In this document: piece by piece, positions 52,769-59,758 of the stretch | How positions within the stretch are numbered: position 1 is the stretch's first letter | How the letters are laid out: each line of letters begins with the position of its first letter | Origin: Nannocystis sp. RBIL2 | GTDB taxonomy: Bacteria; Myxococcota_A; Polyangia; Nannocystales; Nannocystaceae | DNA length: 64,000 nucleotides | NCBI RefSeq assembly: GCF_026626745.1 | Contig: NZ_JAPNJW010000001.1 | Coordinates: forward strand, 4,944,001 to 5,008,000 | Direction of reading: 5' to 3' | Program-made: the position numbers and the translations under genes | Notes under the pieces: generated by a model | The model's input: the letters and a program-made list of their open reading frames with translations, nothing else | What the model was told of the DNA's origin: nothing | Database searches by the model: none

Positions 52769-55600
52769 ATGAGCCCACCGATCTCGCGGCGCGGCATATT
52801 GCGGGGAACTCTCGGCGGCACCACCGTCCTCGTCGGCGAGAGCTGCGCCCCGAAAATCGTCAGCGAGCGCGCCGAGGCTCCTGCTGCGGCCTCCCCCGGC
52901 ACCGCCCCCGACTCCCCCGCGCAAAAGCTCGAGCTCACCGTCAACGGCGCCGCCAGGTCGTTCGACGTCGACCCCGAGCGCACCGTCCTCGAGCTCGTGA
53001 GGAGCGACCTCGGCCTCACTGGTTGCAAGGAGAGCTGCGGTCACGGGGCGTGCGGCGCTTGCAGCATCCTCCTCGACGACGTCCCCGTCGCCGCCTGCCT
53101 GCTCCCCGCCGTCGCGCTGCACCGCCGGCGCCTCACCACCGTCGAGGGCCTCGCTCCGGCCGGCGAGCTGCACCCGGTCCAGCGCGCCTTCATGGCCGAG
53201 GACGCCCTGCAGTGCGGTTTTTGCACCCCCGGCTTCGTCATCGCCGCCAGCGCCTTTTACACCCGCTGGCGGGCCGAGCACGGCAACCAGGAGCCTGACC
53301 GCGACACCGTCGCCGCCGCGCTGGCCGGCAACCTGTGCCGCTGCGCCGCCTACGACGGCATCATCCGAGCTGTCCAAAAGGCCAGCTCCGGCGCCTACGA
53401 AAAGCCGCTCGGCCCCGAGCCCGCGGCCCCGCGCCACGACGCCCGCGACAAGGTCACCGGCGCCGCCAAGTACACCGTCGACGTCCAGCTGCCCGACCAG
53501 CTCGAGGGCAAGATCTTGCGCTCCCCGCACGCCCACGCGCGCGTGCGCAAGGTCGACTGGTCGAAGGCCCTCGCGCTGCCCGGCGTGTTCGGGGCCGTCG
53601 ACCTGCTGCACGGCGGCACCACGATCCGCTTCGCCGGCCAGGAGATCCTCGCCATCGCCGCAGTCGACGCGCGCACCGCCGAGGCCGCGCTCGCGGCCGT
53701 CGAGCTCGACCTCGAGGTCCTGCCCGCGCTGATCGGCATGGACGCCGCGCGGGCCGACGGCGCGCCACCCGTCTACCCGACCCGCAACACCCGCAAGTCG
53801 GCCCCCAACGCCAGCGAGGGCCCGCTGCTGCCGCTCGGCTGGGACGGCAACCTGCGCGGCCCGTTCAAGCTGTTCAGCACCGCCAAGCACAAGGCCCGCC
53901 GCGCCGTCGACAAGCTGCGCGAAAAACCAGCCGAGGGCGTCCTCGTCGAAGGGACCTACAAGACCCAGGTCCAGTGCCACTCGGCCCTCGAGCCGCACGC
54001 CTGCGTCGCCCACTGGACCGCCGCCGACGCGGTCACGGTCCACCTCTCGACCCAGTCGGTCCACGCCGTCGCCGAGGACATCGCCCAGCGCTGGGGCCTG
54101 CGCCGCGACCACGTCCGCGTGCTCGCGCAGTACATCGGCGGCGGCTTCGGCGGCAAGGCCACGCTGCAGCTCGAGTGCGTGGCCGCAGTCGAGCTCGCGC
54201 GGATCACCGGCAAGCCGGTGCGAGTGGTGCTCGAGCGGCGCGAGGAGCTGACGACGGGCGGCCTGCGCCCGGCGCAGGAGATCGAGCTGGCCCTGGCGAC
54301 CGACCGCGACGGCTACCTGCAAGGCGTCACCGCGCGCGCCTTCGCCGACGCCGGCTGCGGCGTCGGTTCGAACAGCACCGTGCTGCTGCGCCTCATGTAC
54401 GCCAAGGCGCCGAAGGATATCGCCGACTGGGACGTCGTCAACCACGCCCCGCCCGGCAAGCCGTTCCGCGGCCCCGGCGGCCCGCCGGTGTTCTGGGCCC
54501 TCGAGCAGGCCGTCGACGTCGCCGCCGAGCGCCTGAAGCTCGACCCGATCCTCCTGCGCAAGCGCTTCGACCCCAACCCCGCGCGCAACCGCCTGTACGA
54601 CTGGGCCCTGTCCTTGAAGACATGGCGCGAAAGACAGCCCGCGCAGAGCGACCGCGGCCGCTATCGCCGCGGCATGGGCCTCGCCGTCGGCGGGTGGTTC
54701 TATTTCGTCCAGCCGAGCGCGCGCCTGCAGATCGACGCCGGCCCCGACGGCATCGTCGCCTCGACCGCCTGCCAGGACATCGGCAACGGCACCCGCACCG
54801 TGATCGCCGAGACCGTCGCCTCCGTCCTCGGCATCGCCCCCGCCGACGTGAAGGTGCAGATCGGCGACTCCTCGCTGGTCCCCGGGCCGATGACCGGCGG
54901 CAGCCGCACCACCGCCTCGCTGGTCCCGGCCGCGATCATGGCCGCCGAACAACTGCGCGACGAGCTGCTGGAGCGCGCCGAACAGCTCCTCGGCGTCAAG
55001 GGCGTGGCCGTCCCCGGCGGCGTCCGTCACCCGCGCGGCGTCGTCACCTGGCAGCAACTGCTGGCCGGCTCGCCGCCGCTGCGCTTCGTCGGCACGCGCA
55101 AGCGCGACCAGGGCGGCTACTTCCTGCCGCCGATCGCCGACATCGCCCCCGGTCGCTACGTCGCCGGCTCCCTGCAGATCATCGAGGTCGAGGTCGACAC
55201 CCGGCTCGGGCGGATCCGCGTGCTCCGCTCGCGCACCGGCATCGCCGCCGGCCACATCGTCGCGCCCGCGCTGGCCCGCAACCAGGCCCTGGGCGGCGTG
55301 ATCCAGGGCATCGGCTACGCCCTCTACGAGGAGCGCCGCCTCGACCCAAAGACCGGCGCCCTCCTCACCGGCGGCCTCGAGGACTACCGGATCCCCGGCA
55401 TCGGCGACATCGGCGAGCTCGACGTCCACTTCGTCGAGGACGGCTACGAGCGCGTCAACGGCCGCAGCGTCGGCCTCGCCGAGCTCGTCACCCTCGCCCC
55501 CGCCGCCGCGATCGGCAACGCAGTCGCCCACGCCACCGGCTTCCGCCCGCGCGAGCTCCCGCTCCGCCCCGACCGCGTCCTGCAAGGACTCCGCGGATGA
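52769..55600 (+). CDS. molybdenum hydroxylase: fused [2Fe-2S] and molybdopterin subunits, Tat signal
   Basis: 943 residues. SRRGILRG at the start is a twin-Arg signal, so the folded enzyme is probably exported. Residues 53-205 hold the two iron-sulfur centres (ESCGHGACGACSI, then CGFCTPGF and AGNLCRCAAYDG). From about 220 to the end is the xanthine-dehydrogenase-type Moco domain, with YIGGGFGGKATLQLECVAAV (Gln-preceding Moco loop), PFRGPGGPPVFWALEQAVDV and GGSRTTASLVPA. In most relatives these are separate genes. Substrate (aldehyde, purine or isoquinoline-like ring) is unknown. It is followed 31 bases later by the FAD subunit, so both form one complex. Confidence 0.85.
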   Translation: MSPPISRRGILRGTLGGTTVLVGESCAPKIVSERAEAPAAASPGTAPDSPAQKLELTVNGAARSFDVDPERTVLELVRSDLGLTGCKESCGHGACGACSILLDDVPVAACLLPAVALHRRRLTTVEGLAPAGELHPVQRAFMAEDALQCGFCTPGFVIAASAFYTRWRAEHGNQEPDRDTVAAALAGNLCRCAAYDGIIRAVQKASSGAYEKPLGPEPAAPRHDARDKVTGAAKYTVDVQLPDQLEGKILRSPHAHARVRKVDWSKALALPGVFGAVDLLHGGTTIRFAGQEILAIAAVDARTAEAALAAVELDLEVLPALIGMDAARADGAPPVYPTRNTRKSAPNASEGPLLPLGWDGNLRGPFKLFSTAKHKARRAVDKLREKPAEGVLVEGTYKTQVQCHSALEPHACVAHWTAADAVTVHLSTQSVHAVAEDIAQRWGLRRDHVRVLAQYIGGGFGGKATLQLECVAAVELARITGKPVRVVLERREELTTGGLRPAQEIELALATDRDGYLQGVTARAFADAGCGVGSNSTVLLRLMYAKAPKDIADWDVVNHAPPGKPFRGPGGPPVFWALEQAVDVAAERLKLDPILLRKRFDPNPARNRLYDWALSLKTWRERQPAQSDRGRYRRGMGLAVGGWFYFVQPSARLQIDAGPDGIVASTACQDIGNGTRTVIAETVASVLGIAPADVKVQIGDSSLVPGPMTGGSRTTASLVPAAIMAAEQLRDELLERAEQLLGVKGVAVPGGVRHPRGVVTWQQLLAGSPPLRFVGTRKRDQGGYFLPPIADIAPGRYVAGSLQIIEVEVDTRLGRIRVLRSRTGIAAGHIVAPALARNQALGGVIQGIGYALYEERRLDPKTGALLTGGLEDYRIPGIGDIGELDVHFVEDGYERVNGRSVGLAELVTLAPAAAIGNAVAHATGFRPRELPLRPDRVLQGLRG
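54609..54622. repeat. variant palindromic element in the hydroxylase gene
   Basis: TGTCCTTGAAGACA, four or five paired bases, followed by a further AAGACAG half-site; codes LSLKTWRERQ between two conserved blocks. Confidence 0.5.
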
Positions 55601-55631
55601 TTCTCATGCGCCTGCTCCAAGGAGAACGCGG

Positions 55632-56618
55632 ATGACCTCGCTCGAGCTCCCCACCTCCCTCGACGCCGCGCTCGGTCGCAGCGGCGAACCGCGCGCCGGC
55701 GGCACCGACCTCACCGAGCGGCGCAAGCTACACCTGTCCAAAGGGACAGTCGTCGACCTGCGCGACGTCCCCGGCCTCGACGCCATCACCTGGCGCGAAG
55801 GACAGCTCCACCTCGGCGCCCTCGTCACCCTCGCGGCGGTCGCCGAGCACCCGGATGTGCGCGCCCGCTACCCGGCCGTCGCCGCCACCGCGGCCACCAT
55901 CGCGACCCCGCAGATCCGCGCGCGCGCGACCGTCGGCGGCAACCTCCTCCAGCACGTCCGCTGCTGGTACTACCGCCGTCCCGGCGCCGACTGCCTCAAG
56001 AGCGGCGGCAGCGGCTGCCCCGCCCGCACCGGCGACCACCTGTTCCACGCCTGCTTCGACCTCGGCCCCTGCGTCGCGCCGCACCCGTCGTCGCTCGCCA
56101 CCGCGCTGCTCGCCCACGATGTCCGCGTCGAGGTCGCCGGCGACCGCGAGCACACCCTCGCCAGCCTCTACGGCGACGCCTCCGACGCGCGCCGCCAGCA
56201 CATGCTCCCGCCCGGCGCCCTGCTCACCGGCGTCGGCCTCGGCCCGCCGCTGGCCGCCGAGCAGGCCGCCTACGTGCGCGCGACCAGCCGCGCCCGCGCC
56301 GAGTGGCCGCTCGTCGAGGTCGTCGCCCGCCTCGTGGTCGCGGGCGACCAGCTGCAGACCGCGCGGATCACCGTCGGCGGCGTGGCCAACCTGCCGCTCC
56401 GCCTCGGCGCAGTCGAGGCCCTGCTCGTCGGCAAGCCCGCCAGGCCCGAGACGCTCGCCGCCGCCGCCGCAGTCGCAACCGACGGCGCCAAGCCGCTCGC
56501 GGGCACCGCCTACAAGCTCGACCTCCTCCGCGGCGCGGTCCTCGACGCGCTCGAGCGCGCCCTCGCCCAGCCCCCCACCCAGGCCGCGCCGCCGGCCGCA
56601 ACCCCGGCCCCGACCTGA
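55632..56618 (+). CDS. molybdenum hydroxylase FAD-binding subunit
   Basis: 328 residues. The FAD_binding_5 fold is seen in RAGGTDLTERRKLHL (first FAD loop), VAATAATIATPQIRARATVG followed by GNLLQ (the ATVGGNLxQ signature), HVRCWYYRRPGADCLKSGGS with CPARTGDHLFHACF, the Cys-rich insert typical of the 4-hydroxybenzoyl-CoA reductase/XdhB subgroup, and a CO_deh_flav_C-like domain after residue 200. It passes electrons from the iron-sulfur centres to the final acceptor. There is no signal peptide of its own, so it may be exported with its Tat-carried partner. An exact palindromic element (55735-55748) codes HLSKGTVV. Confidence 0.85.
   Translation: MTSLELPTSLDAALGRSGEPRAGGTDLTERRKLHLSKGTVVDLRDVPGLDAITWREGQLHLGALVTLAAVAEHPDVRARYPAVAATAATIATPQIRARATVGGNLLQHVRCWYYRRPGADCLKSGGSGCPARTGDHLFHACFDLGPCVAPHPSSLATALLAHDVRVEVAGDREHTLASLYGDASDARRQHMLPPGALLTGVGLGPPLAAEQAAYVRATSRARAEWPLVEVVARLVVAGDQLQTARITVGGVANLPLRLGAVEALLVGKPARPETLAAAAAVATDGAKPLAGTAYKLDLLRGAVLDALERALAQPPTQAAPPAATPAPT
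55735..55748. repeat. TGTCC-N4-GGACA palindromic element (loop AAAG)
   Basis: Exact copy in the FAD-subunit gene, read LSKGTV, i.e. in the third of the three possible plus-strand frames. Confidence 0.8.
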
Positions 56619-56633
56619 CCTGAAGGACAGCCC

Positions 56634-56852
56634 ATGCAACTGTGCCGCCACCTGCGCTGGAAGGGCCACTCGCACGACGCCGCCGAGCTGGCCGAATTCC
56701 AGCTGACCTTCGCCCGCAACCAGGTGCCCTACTCGTGTCTGCACACCTGCCAGCCGTGGGGCCCCGACGACGAGCTCGCCGCCCCCGAGGCCTGCAACGA
56801 CAGCCGCCCCTGCTACAAGCCGTCGCCGCTGGTCAACCTGCGCCTGAGCTGA
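56634..56852 (+). CDS. small Cys-rich protein downstream of the hydroxylase
   Basis: 72 residues, ATG 15 bases after the FAD-subunit stop, so probably co-transcribed. It has six Cys and several His (MQLCRHLRWKGHSH; PYSCLHTCQPWG; EACNDSRPCYKP) and no signal peptide. A metal- or cluster-binding helper of the molybdenum hydroxylase is conceivable but inferred only from position and Cys content. I do not recognise the family. Confidence 0.55.
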   Translation: MQLCRHLRWKGHSHDAAELAEFQLTFARNQVPYSCLHTCQPWGPDDELAAPEACNDSRPCYKPSPLVNLRLS

Positions 56853-56862
56853 CGCGCACGCA

Positions 56863-56896
56863 TACGCAGAGAGGGACTCGAGCCCTCACGCCCACG
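56863..56896 (-). pseudogene. tRNA-Leu 3' fragment (T arm and acceptor)
   Basis: The bases match the T arm, variable-arm base and 3' acceptor side of the neighbouring tRNA-Leu genes (AGAGAGGGACTCGAGCCCTC versus AGGGAGGGACTCGAACCCTC) but nothing of the anticodon half follows. It is a decayed or recombined end copy of the array. Confidence 0.6.
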
Positions 56897-56953
56897 GCAA
56901 GCCCCGATGAGCGAAGCGCCGCGCGACTTCTACACAGACTCGTTTTTTAAAGA

Positions 56954-57039
56954 TGCGCAGGGAGGGACTCGAACCCTCACGCCCCAGTCGGAGCCTGGCC
57001 ACCTCAAGGCCAGCCGTCTACCAATTCCGTCACCTGCGC
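56954..57039 (-). tRNA. tRNA-Leu (anticodon GAG), copy 1
   Basis: 86 bases, class II with long variable arm. Acceptor GCGCAGG/CCTGCGC, anticodon stem TGGCC/GGCCA, loop TTGAGGT, T loop TTCGAGT, discriminator A. No CCA encoded. Confidence 0.93.
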
Positions 57040-57062
57040 GCTTCACGTTTCTCCCCCAAAAA

Positions 57063-57144
57063 TCCGCGGGGCAGGAATCGAACCCGCCTGCGCCGAAGCG
57101 CCCCCGGTGTACAGCCGGCTACCTCCCATTGAGGCGTCCCGCGG
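57063..57144 (-). tRNA. tRNA-Tyr (GTA), copy 1, slightly degenerate
   Basis: 82 bases, class II. Acceptor CCGCGGG/CCCGCGG. The anticodon loop is CTGTACA, i.e. C instead of purine at position 37, and the outermost anticodon-stem pair is G-G. Charging and decoding may be reduced. Confidence 0.8.
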
Positions 57145-57173
57145 AGAAACTTCTCCTCACTCACTCGACAAAA

Positions 57174-57259
57174 TGCGCAGGGAGGGACTCGAACCCTCAC
57201 GCCCCAGCCGGAGCCTGGCCACCTCAAGGCCAGCCGTCTACCAATTCCGTCACCTGCGC
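57174..57259 (-). tRNA. tRNA-Leu (GAG), copy 2
   Basis: 86 bases, almost identical to copy 1 (one difference in the variable arm); all stems intact. Confidence 0.93.
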
Positions 57260-57290
57260 TCTTCACGATCTTTTCCCCAAGCATCAAAAG

Positions 57291-57372
57291 TCCGCGGGGC
57301 AGGAATCAAACCCGCCTGCGCCGAAGCGCCCCCGGTGTACAGCCGGCTGCCTCCCATTGAGGCGTCCCGCGG
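57291..57372 (-). tRNA. tRNA-Tyr (GTA), copy 2, degenerate
   Basis: Shares the C37 and the G-G stem mismatch of Tyr copy 1, and also has T instead of the near-invariant C56 in the T loop (TTTGATT), which should break the D-loop/T-loop contact. Probably a failing gene. Confidence 0.7.
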
Positions 57373-57407
57373 TTGAACTTCTCCCCTCGTCTCTTCCCCT
57401 CTCATCA

Positions 57408-57493
57408 TGCACAGGGAGGGACTCGAACCCTCACGCCCCGCTCGGGGCCCGGCGTTCTGAGCGCCGTACGTCTACCAATTCCGCCACCTGCGC
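57408..57493 (-). tRNA. tRNA-Leu (CAG), copy 1
   Basis: 86 bases, anticodon stem CGGCG/CGCCG, loop CTCAGAA; one G-T pair in the acceptor stem (GCGCAGG/CCTGTGC). Confidence 0.9.
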
Positions 57494-57524
57494 GAATCGC
57501 TGCTCTGTCTCTCCAAAAAATGAA

Positions 57525-57610
57525 TGCGCAAGGAGGGACTCGAACCCTCACGCCCCGCTCGGGGCCTGGCGTTCTGAGCGCCAGCCGTCTACCAATTCCG
57601 TCACCTGCGC
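57525..57610 (-). tRNA. tRNA-Leu (CAG), copy 2
   Basis: 86 bases, stem TGGCG/CGCCA, loop CTCAGAA; acceptor with one G-T pair (…CTTGCGC). Confidence 0.92.
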
Positions 57611-57628
57611 GTGTTTCTCCAACAAAAG

Positions 57629-57711
57629 TCCGCGGGGCAGGGATCGAACCTGCCCGCGCCGAAGCGCCGTCGGGTTACAGCCGACTGCCCCACCATTGAG
57701 GCGTCCCGCGG
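57629..57711 (-). tRNA. tRNA-Tyr (GTA), copy 3, intact
   Basis: 83 bases. Anticodon stem GTCGG/CCGAC, loop CTGTAAC with A37; T loop TTCGATC. All stems paired, so this is a good functional candidate. Confidence 0.93.
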
Positions 57712-57745
57712 AAATTCTCGCCATCATTCCCCTTCCCAAAATCGA

Positions 57746-57832
57746 TGCGCAGGGAGGGACTCGAACCCTCACGCCCCACTCGGGGCCTGGCGTTCTGAGC
57801 GCCAGCCGTCTACCCAATTCCGTCACCTGCGC
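57746..57832 (-). tRNA. tRNA-Leu (CAG), copy 3
   Basis: 87 bases; like copy 2 but with one extra base in the D loop (plus-strand TCTACCCAATTCC). Confidence 0.9.
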
Positions 57833-57867
57833 GTGCGTCTCCGTTCATGCTTCCTTTTAAAAAAGAG

Positions 57868-57950
57868 TCCGCGGGGCGGGGATCGAACCCGCCTGCGCCG
57901 AAGCGCCGTCGGTTTACAGCCGACTGCCTCACCATTGAGGCGTCCCGCGG
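57868..57950 (-). tRNA. tRNA-Tyr (GTA), copy 4, intact
   Basis: 83 bases. Anticodon stem GTCGG/CCGAC, loop CTGTAAA (A37), all arms paired. Confidence 0.93.
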
Positions 57951-57978
57951 AAGCGCTCAAAAAAACTCTCCTCGTCAA

Positions 57979-58065
57979 TGCGCAGGGAGGGACTCGAACC
58001 CTCACGCCCCTCCCGGGACCCAGCGTTTTGAGTGCCGGTTGTCTACCGAATTCCAGCACCTGCGC
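57979..58065 (-). tRNA. tRNA-Leu (CAA)
   Basis: 87 bases. Loop CTCAAAA gives anticodon CAA; the innermost anticodon-stem pair is A-C, the others hold. D loop carries one extra base compared with the GAG copies. Confidence 0.85.
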
Positions 58066-58131
58066 GCACTCCAAAAAAGACCTCTCCTCGTCGTCCGTTC
58101 ATCGTCGTTCGTCGCCGTTCGCCGTATGCAA

Positions 58132-58214
58132 TGCGCAGGGAGGGGCTCGAACCCTCACGCCCGGTGGGCCTGGCGCTCTCGAGGCCAGTTGTCTACCAAT
58201 TCCAGCACCTGCGC
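58132..58214 (-). tRNA. tRNA-Leu-like gene with abnormal anticodon loop
   Basis: 83 bases with normal acceptor (GCGCAGG/CCTGCGC), T arm and discriminator A of a Leu tRNA. In the Leu register the loop is TCGAGAG: anticodon GAG but C in place of the near-universal U33, and a C-C clash closes the stem. Reading U33 one base earlier would give CGA (Ser) but destroys the stem. Either decayed or unusual. Confidence 0.6.
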
Positions 58215-58266
58215 GTATTGTCGTCACTCGTACCCCTCGGGCCTTCCGTGGCCCGAATATGGGGGA

Positions 58267-58341
58267 TCGGGGCAGCGGGATTCGAACCCACGACCTTCTG
58301 TGCCCAAGACAGACGCTCTGACCAGGCTGAGCTACGCCCCG
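58267..58341 (-). tRNA. tRNA-Pro (TGG)
   Basis: 75 bases, acceptor CGGGGCG/TGCCCCG, anticodon stem TCTGT/ACAGA, loop CTTGGGC, T loop TTCGAAT, discriminator A. It is the promoter-proximal member of the array. Confidence 0.95.
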
Positions 58342-58520
58342 AGACGATCATGACGGACCTCGCACGAAAGCCACTGTCACATGCCCATCGCCCGGCAGCG
58401 CGATCGAGACATCGATCGAGCTGCACGTGCGCGCGCCGACACGCTCACGCGGAGGTGCAACGATTCGGTTTTCTCCCGCGCTCGTTGCAGCGCTGCCTGC
58501 ACCCCGACCGGGGCGCCCCT

Positions 58521-58658
58521 TCACCGGGGTAGATACGGCAGGCGTAGATACGGCGGCGGCGGGACCAACAGCGCGGGGAGCAGCAAGAGCCCCGCCGTAC
58601 GCGGCTGGCCCTGGAGCATCGACCCGATGATGTGCTGATGGTTCGTCACGACCTTCAC
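58521..58658 (-). CDS. possible 45-residue leader or small protein
   Basis: A GTG-started minus frame begins about ten bases after the predicted transcription start and codes MKVVTNHQHIIGSMLQGQPR then a hydrophobic, Pro-rich end (LLLLPALLVPPPPYLRLPYL). The near-leaderless position and non-shadow composition argue for translation, but there is no clear ribosome site and no known family. The Pro-rich end before tRNA-Pro is curious but may be chance. Confidence 0.3.
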   Translation of the reverse strand: MKVVTNHQHIIGSMLQGQPRTAGLLLLPALLVPPPPYLRLPYLPR

Positions 58659-58675
58659 CCTGACTCGGTCCGGGG

Positions 58676-58704
58676 TATGTACAGCATGCCGATTTCCCGG
58701 TCAA
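58676..58704 (-). promoter_or_regulatory. probable promoter toward the tRNA array
   Basis: On the minus strand TTGACC (58704-58699), 17 bases, then TACATA (58681-58676), with an A-rich run (GAAAAAATCG) just upstream like an UP element. This is the best -35/-10 pair in the window. The distance to tRNA-Pro is about 330 bases, so it may serve the small ORF, the array, or both. Confidence 0.55.
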
Positions 58705-58908
58705 GTCCCTCGCACGATTTTTTCGCGATCGCCGGACGGTCCCCACAATCGACCCTCCTCGCATCACACCACCGCGAATCCGCGCACCACGCTCCTACCA
58801 TTGCGCCCTCCGGGTCGATCGATTCCTCCGGCCCCGGAGACGTCCGCGGTCGCCGCCGGCTAGCCTCACCCTCGCGCCCGCGCGCCGCTCGTGTATCCTC
58901 GCGCCCGC

Positions 58909-59556
58909 GTGTCCTCGACCTCGCCGACCTCCTCGGTCCTGCGCCCGCGCCTCCGCGGCGTCGCCGACATCTACGCCGCCGCCCTCGCGGTCCCGGCGGT
59001 GGTCGCTTTGGTCGTGTTCGCCCGCGAAGGCGCCGCGACCCTCTCCGCCCTCGTCTACGGCGTCTCGCTGGTCGTCCTGCTGGTCGGTAGCGCGGTCTAC
59101 CACCTGCCGGGCTGGCCGCTGCGCACCGCGCTGTGGCTGCGCAAGCTCGACCACGCCAACATCTATCTGCTCATCGCCGGCACCGCCACCCCGCTGGCCC
59201 TGGCCCTCGACGGCGCCGCCAGCGTGTGGCTGCTGTCGGCCATGTGGCTCGCCGCCGGCCTCGGCATCATCAAGGCCTTCGCCTGGCCCCGCGCACCCCG
59301 CAAGCTCAGCGCCGCGCTCTACGTGCTCATGGGCAGCTTCACCCTGCCGACCGCCCCGGTCCTCCGCGCCGCCGCCGACGAAGTGTTCCTGCTGTTCGCC
59401 ACCGGCGGGTTGCTCTATGTCTTCGGCGCGGTGATCTACGCGCTGCGCTGGCCCAACCCGGCCCCGCTGGTGTTCGGATACCACGAGCTGTTCCACGTCT
59501 TCGTGTTCAGCGCCGCCCTGGTCCACTATATGGCGATCTGGGCTCTGGTCACCTGA
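58909..59556 (+). CDS. HlyIII/PAQR-family membrane protein
   Basis: 215 residues, seven predicted membrane helices. Family motifs are VVLLVGSAVYHLPGWPLRTA (with SxxYH), LRKLDHANIYLLIAGTATPL and HELFHVFVFSAALVHYMAIW (HxxxH), which in PAQR proteins carry the zinc-binding His residues. Bacterial members (YqfA/TrhA, 'hemolysin III') affect membrane lipid balance; true hemolysis is doubtful. The GTG at 58909 begins MSSTSPTSSVLRPRLRGVAD; GTG 58891 is an alternative. It is divergent from the tRNA array. Confidence 0.8.
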   Translation: MSSTSPTSSVLRPRLRGVADIYAAALAVPAVVALVVFAREGAATLSALVYGVSLVVLLVGSAVYHLPGWPLRTALWLRKLDHANIYLLIAGTATPLALALDGAASVWLLSAMWLAAGLGIIKAFAWPRAPRKLSAALYVLMGSFTLPTAPVLRAAADEVFLLFATGGLLYVFGAVIYALRWPNPAPLVFGYHELFHVFVFSAALVHYMAIWALVT

Positions 59557-59758
59557 GCCATCGCGCCGACCCCGCAGGCCGGATCGTCTTCGCGCCCGCC
59601 TCTCTGGCACCATGGCCGCGGGTTCGCGCATCGCCTGTCGCGCCCGGCACATGCGAGCAGTCTGCGGCCAATCGCACGATCACGGATTTTTCCAAAGTCT
59701 CCACGACCGGAACAGAGCTTGACTACGTCGGAGGATCGGGCCTCTTAGCAAAAGCCTC

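Larger units (their letters stand above)
58342..58908. other. region upstream of the tRNA array
   Basis: 567 bases between divergent transcription units. It has a good promoter for the minus direction (58676-58704) and a possible 45-codon gene (58521-58658). Two direct copies of GTAGATACGGC lie near 58529 and 58545. Nothing convincing was found for the plus-strand gene's promoter. Confidence 0.4.

Noticed and set aside
51935..55585. 1216-codon minus-strand open frame across the hydroxylase genes
   Set aside because: Antisense shadow of the conserved molybdenum hydroxylase; Val/Gly/Ala/Asp/Glu-rich with no domain, caused by high third-position GC.
56954..58214. CRISPR-like array of 83-87-base repeats
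   Set aside because: Each repeat folds as a class II tRNA; the short spacers are not of uniform length and there are no cas genes.
56907..58353. Plus-strand open frames coding GRDSNPHAPLGA- and GGTRTLTPRSGP-like repeats
   Set aside because: These are translations across tRNA genes on the opposite strand, a known source of false proteins.
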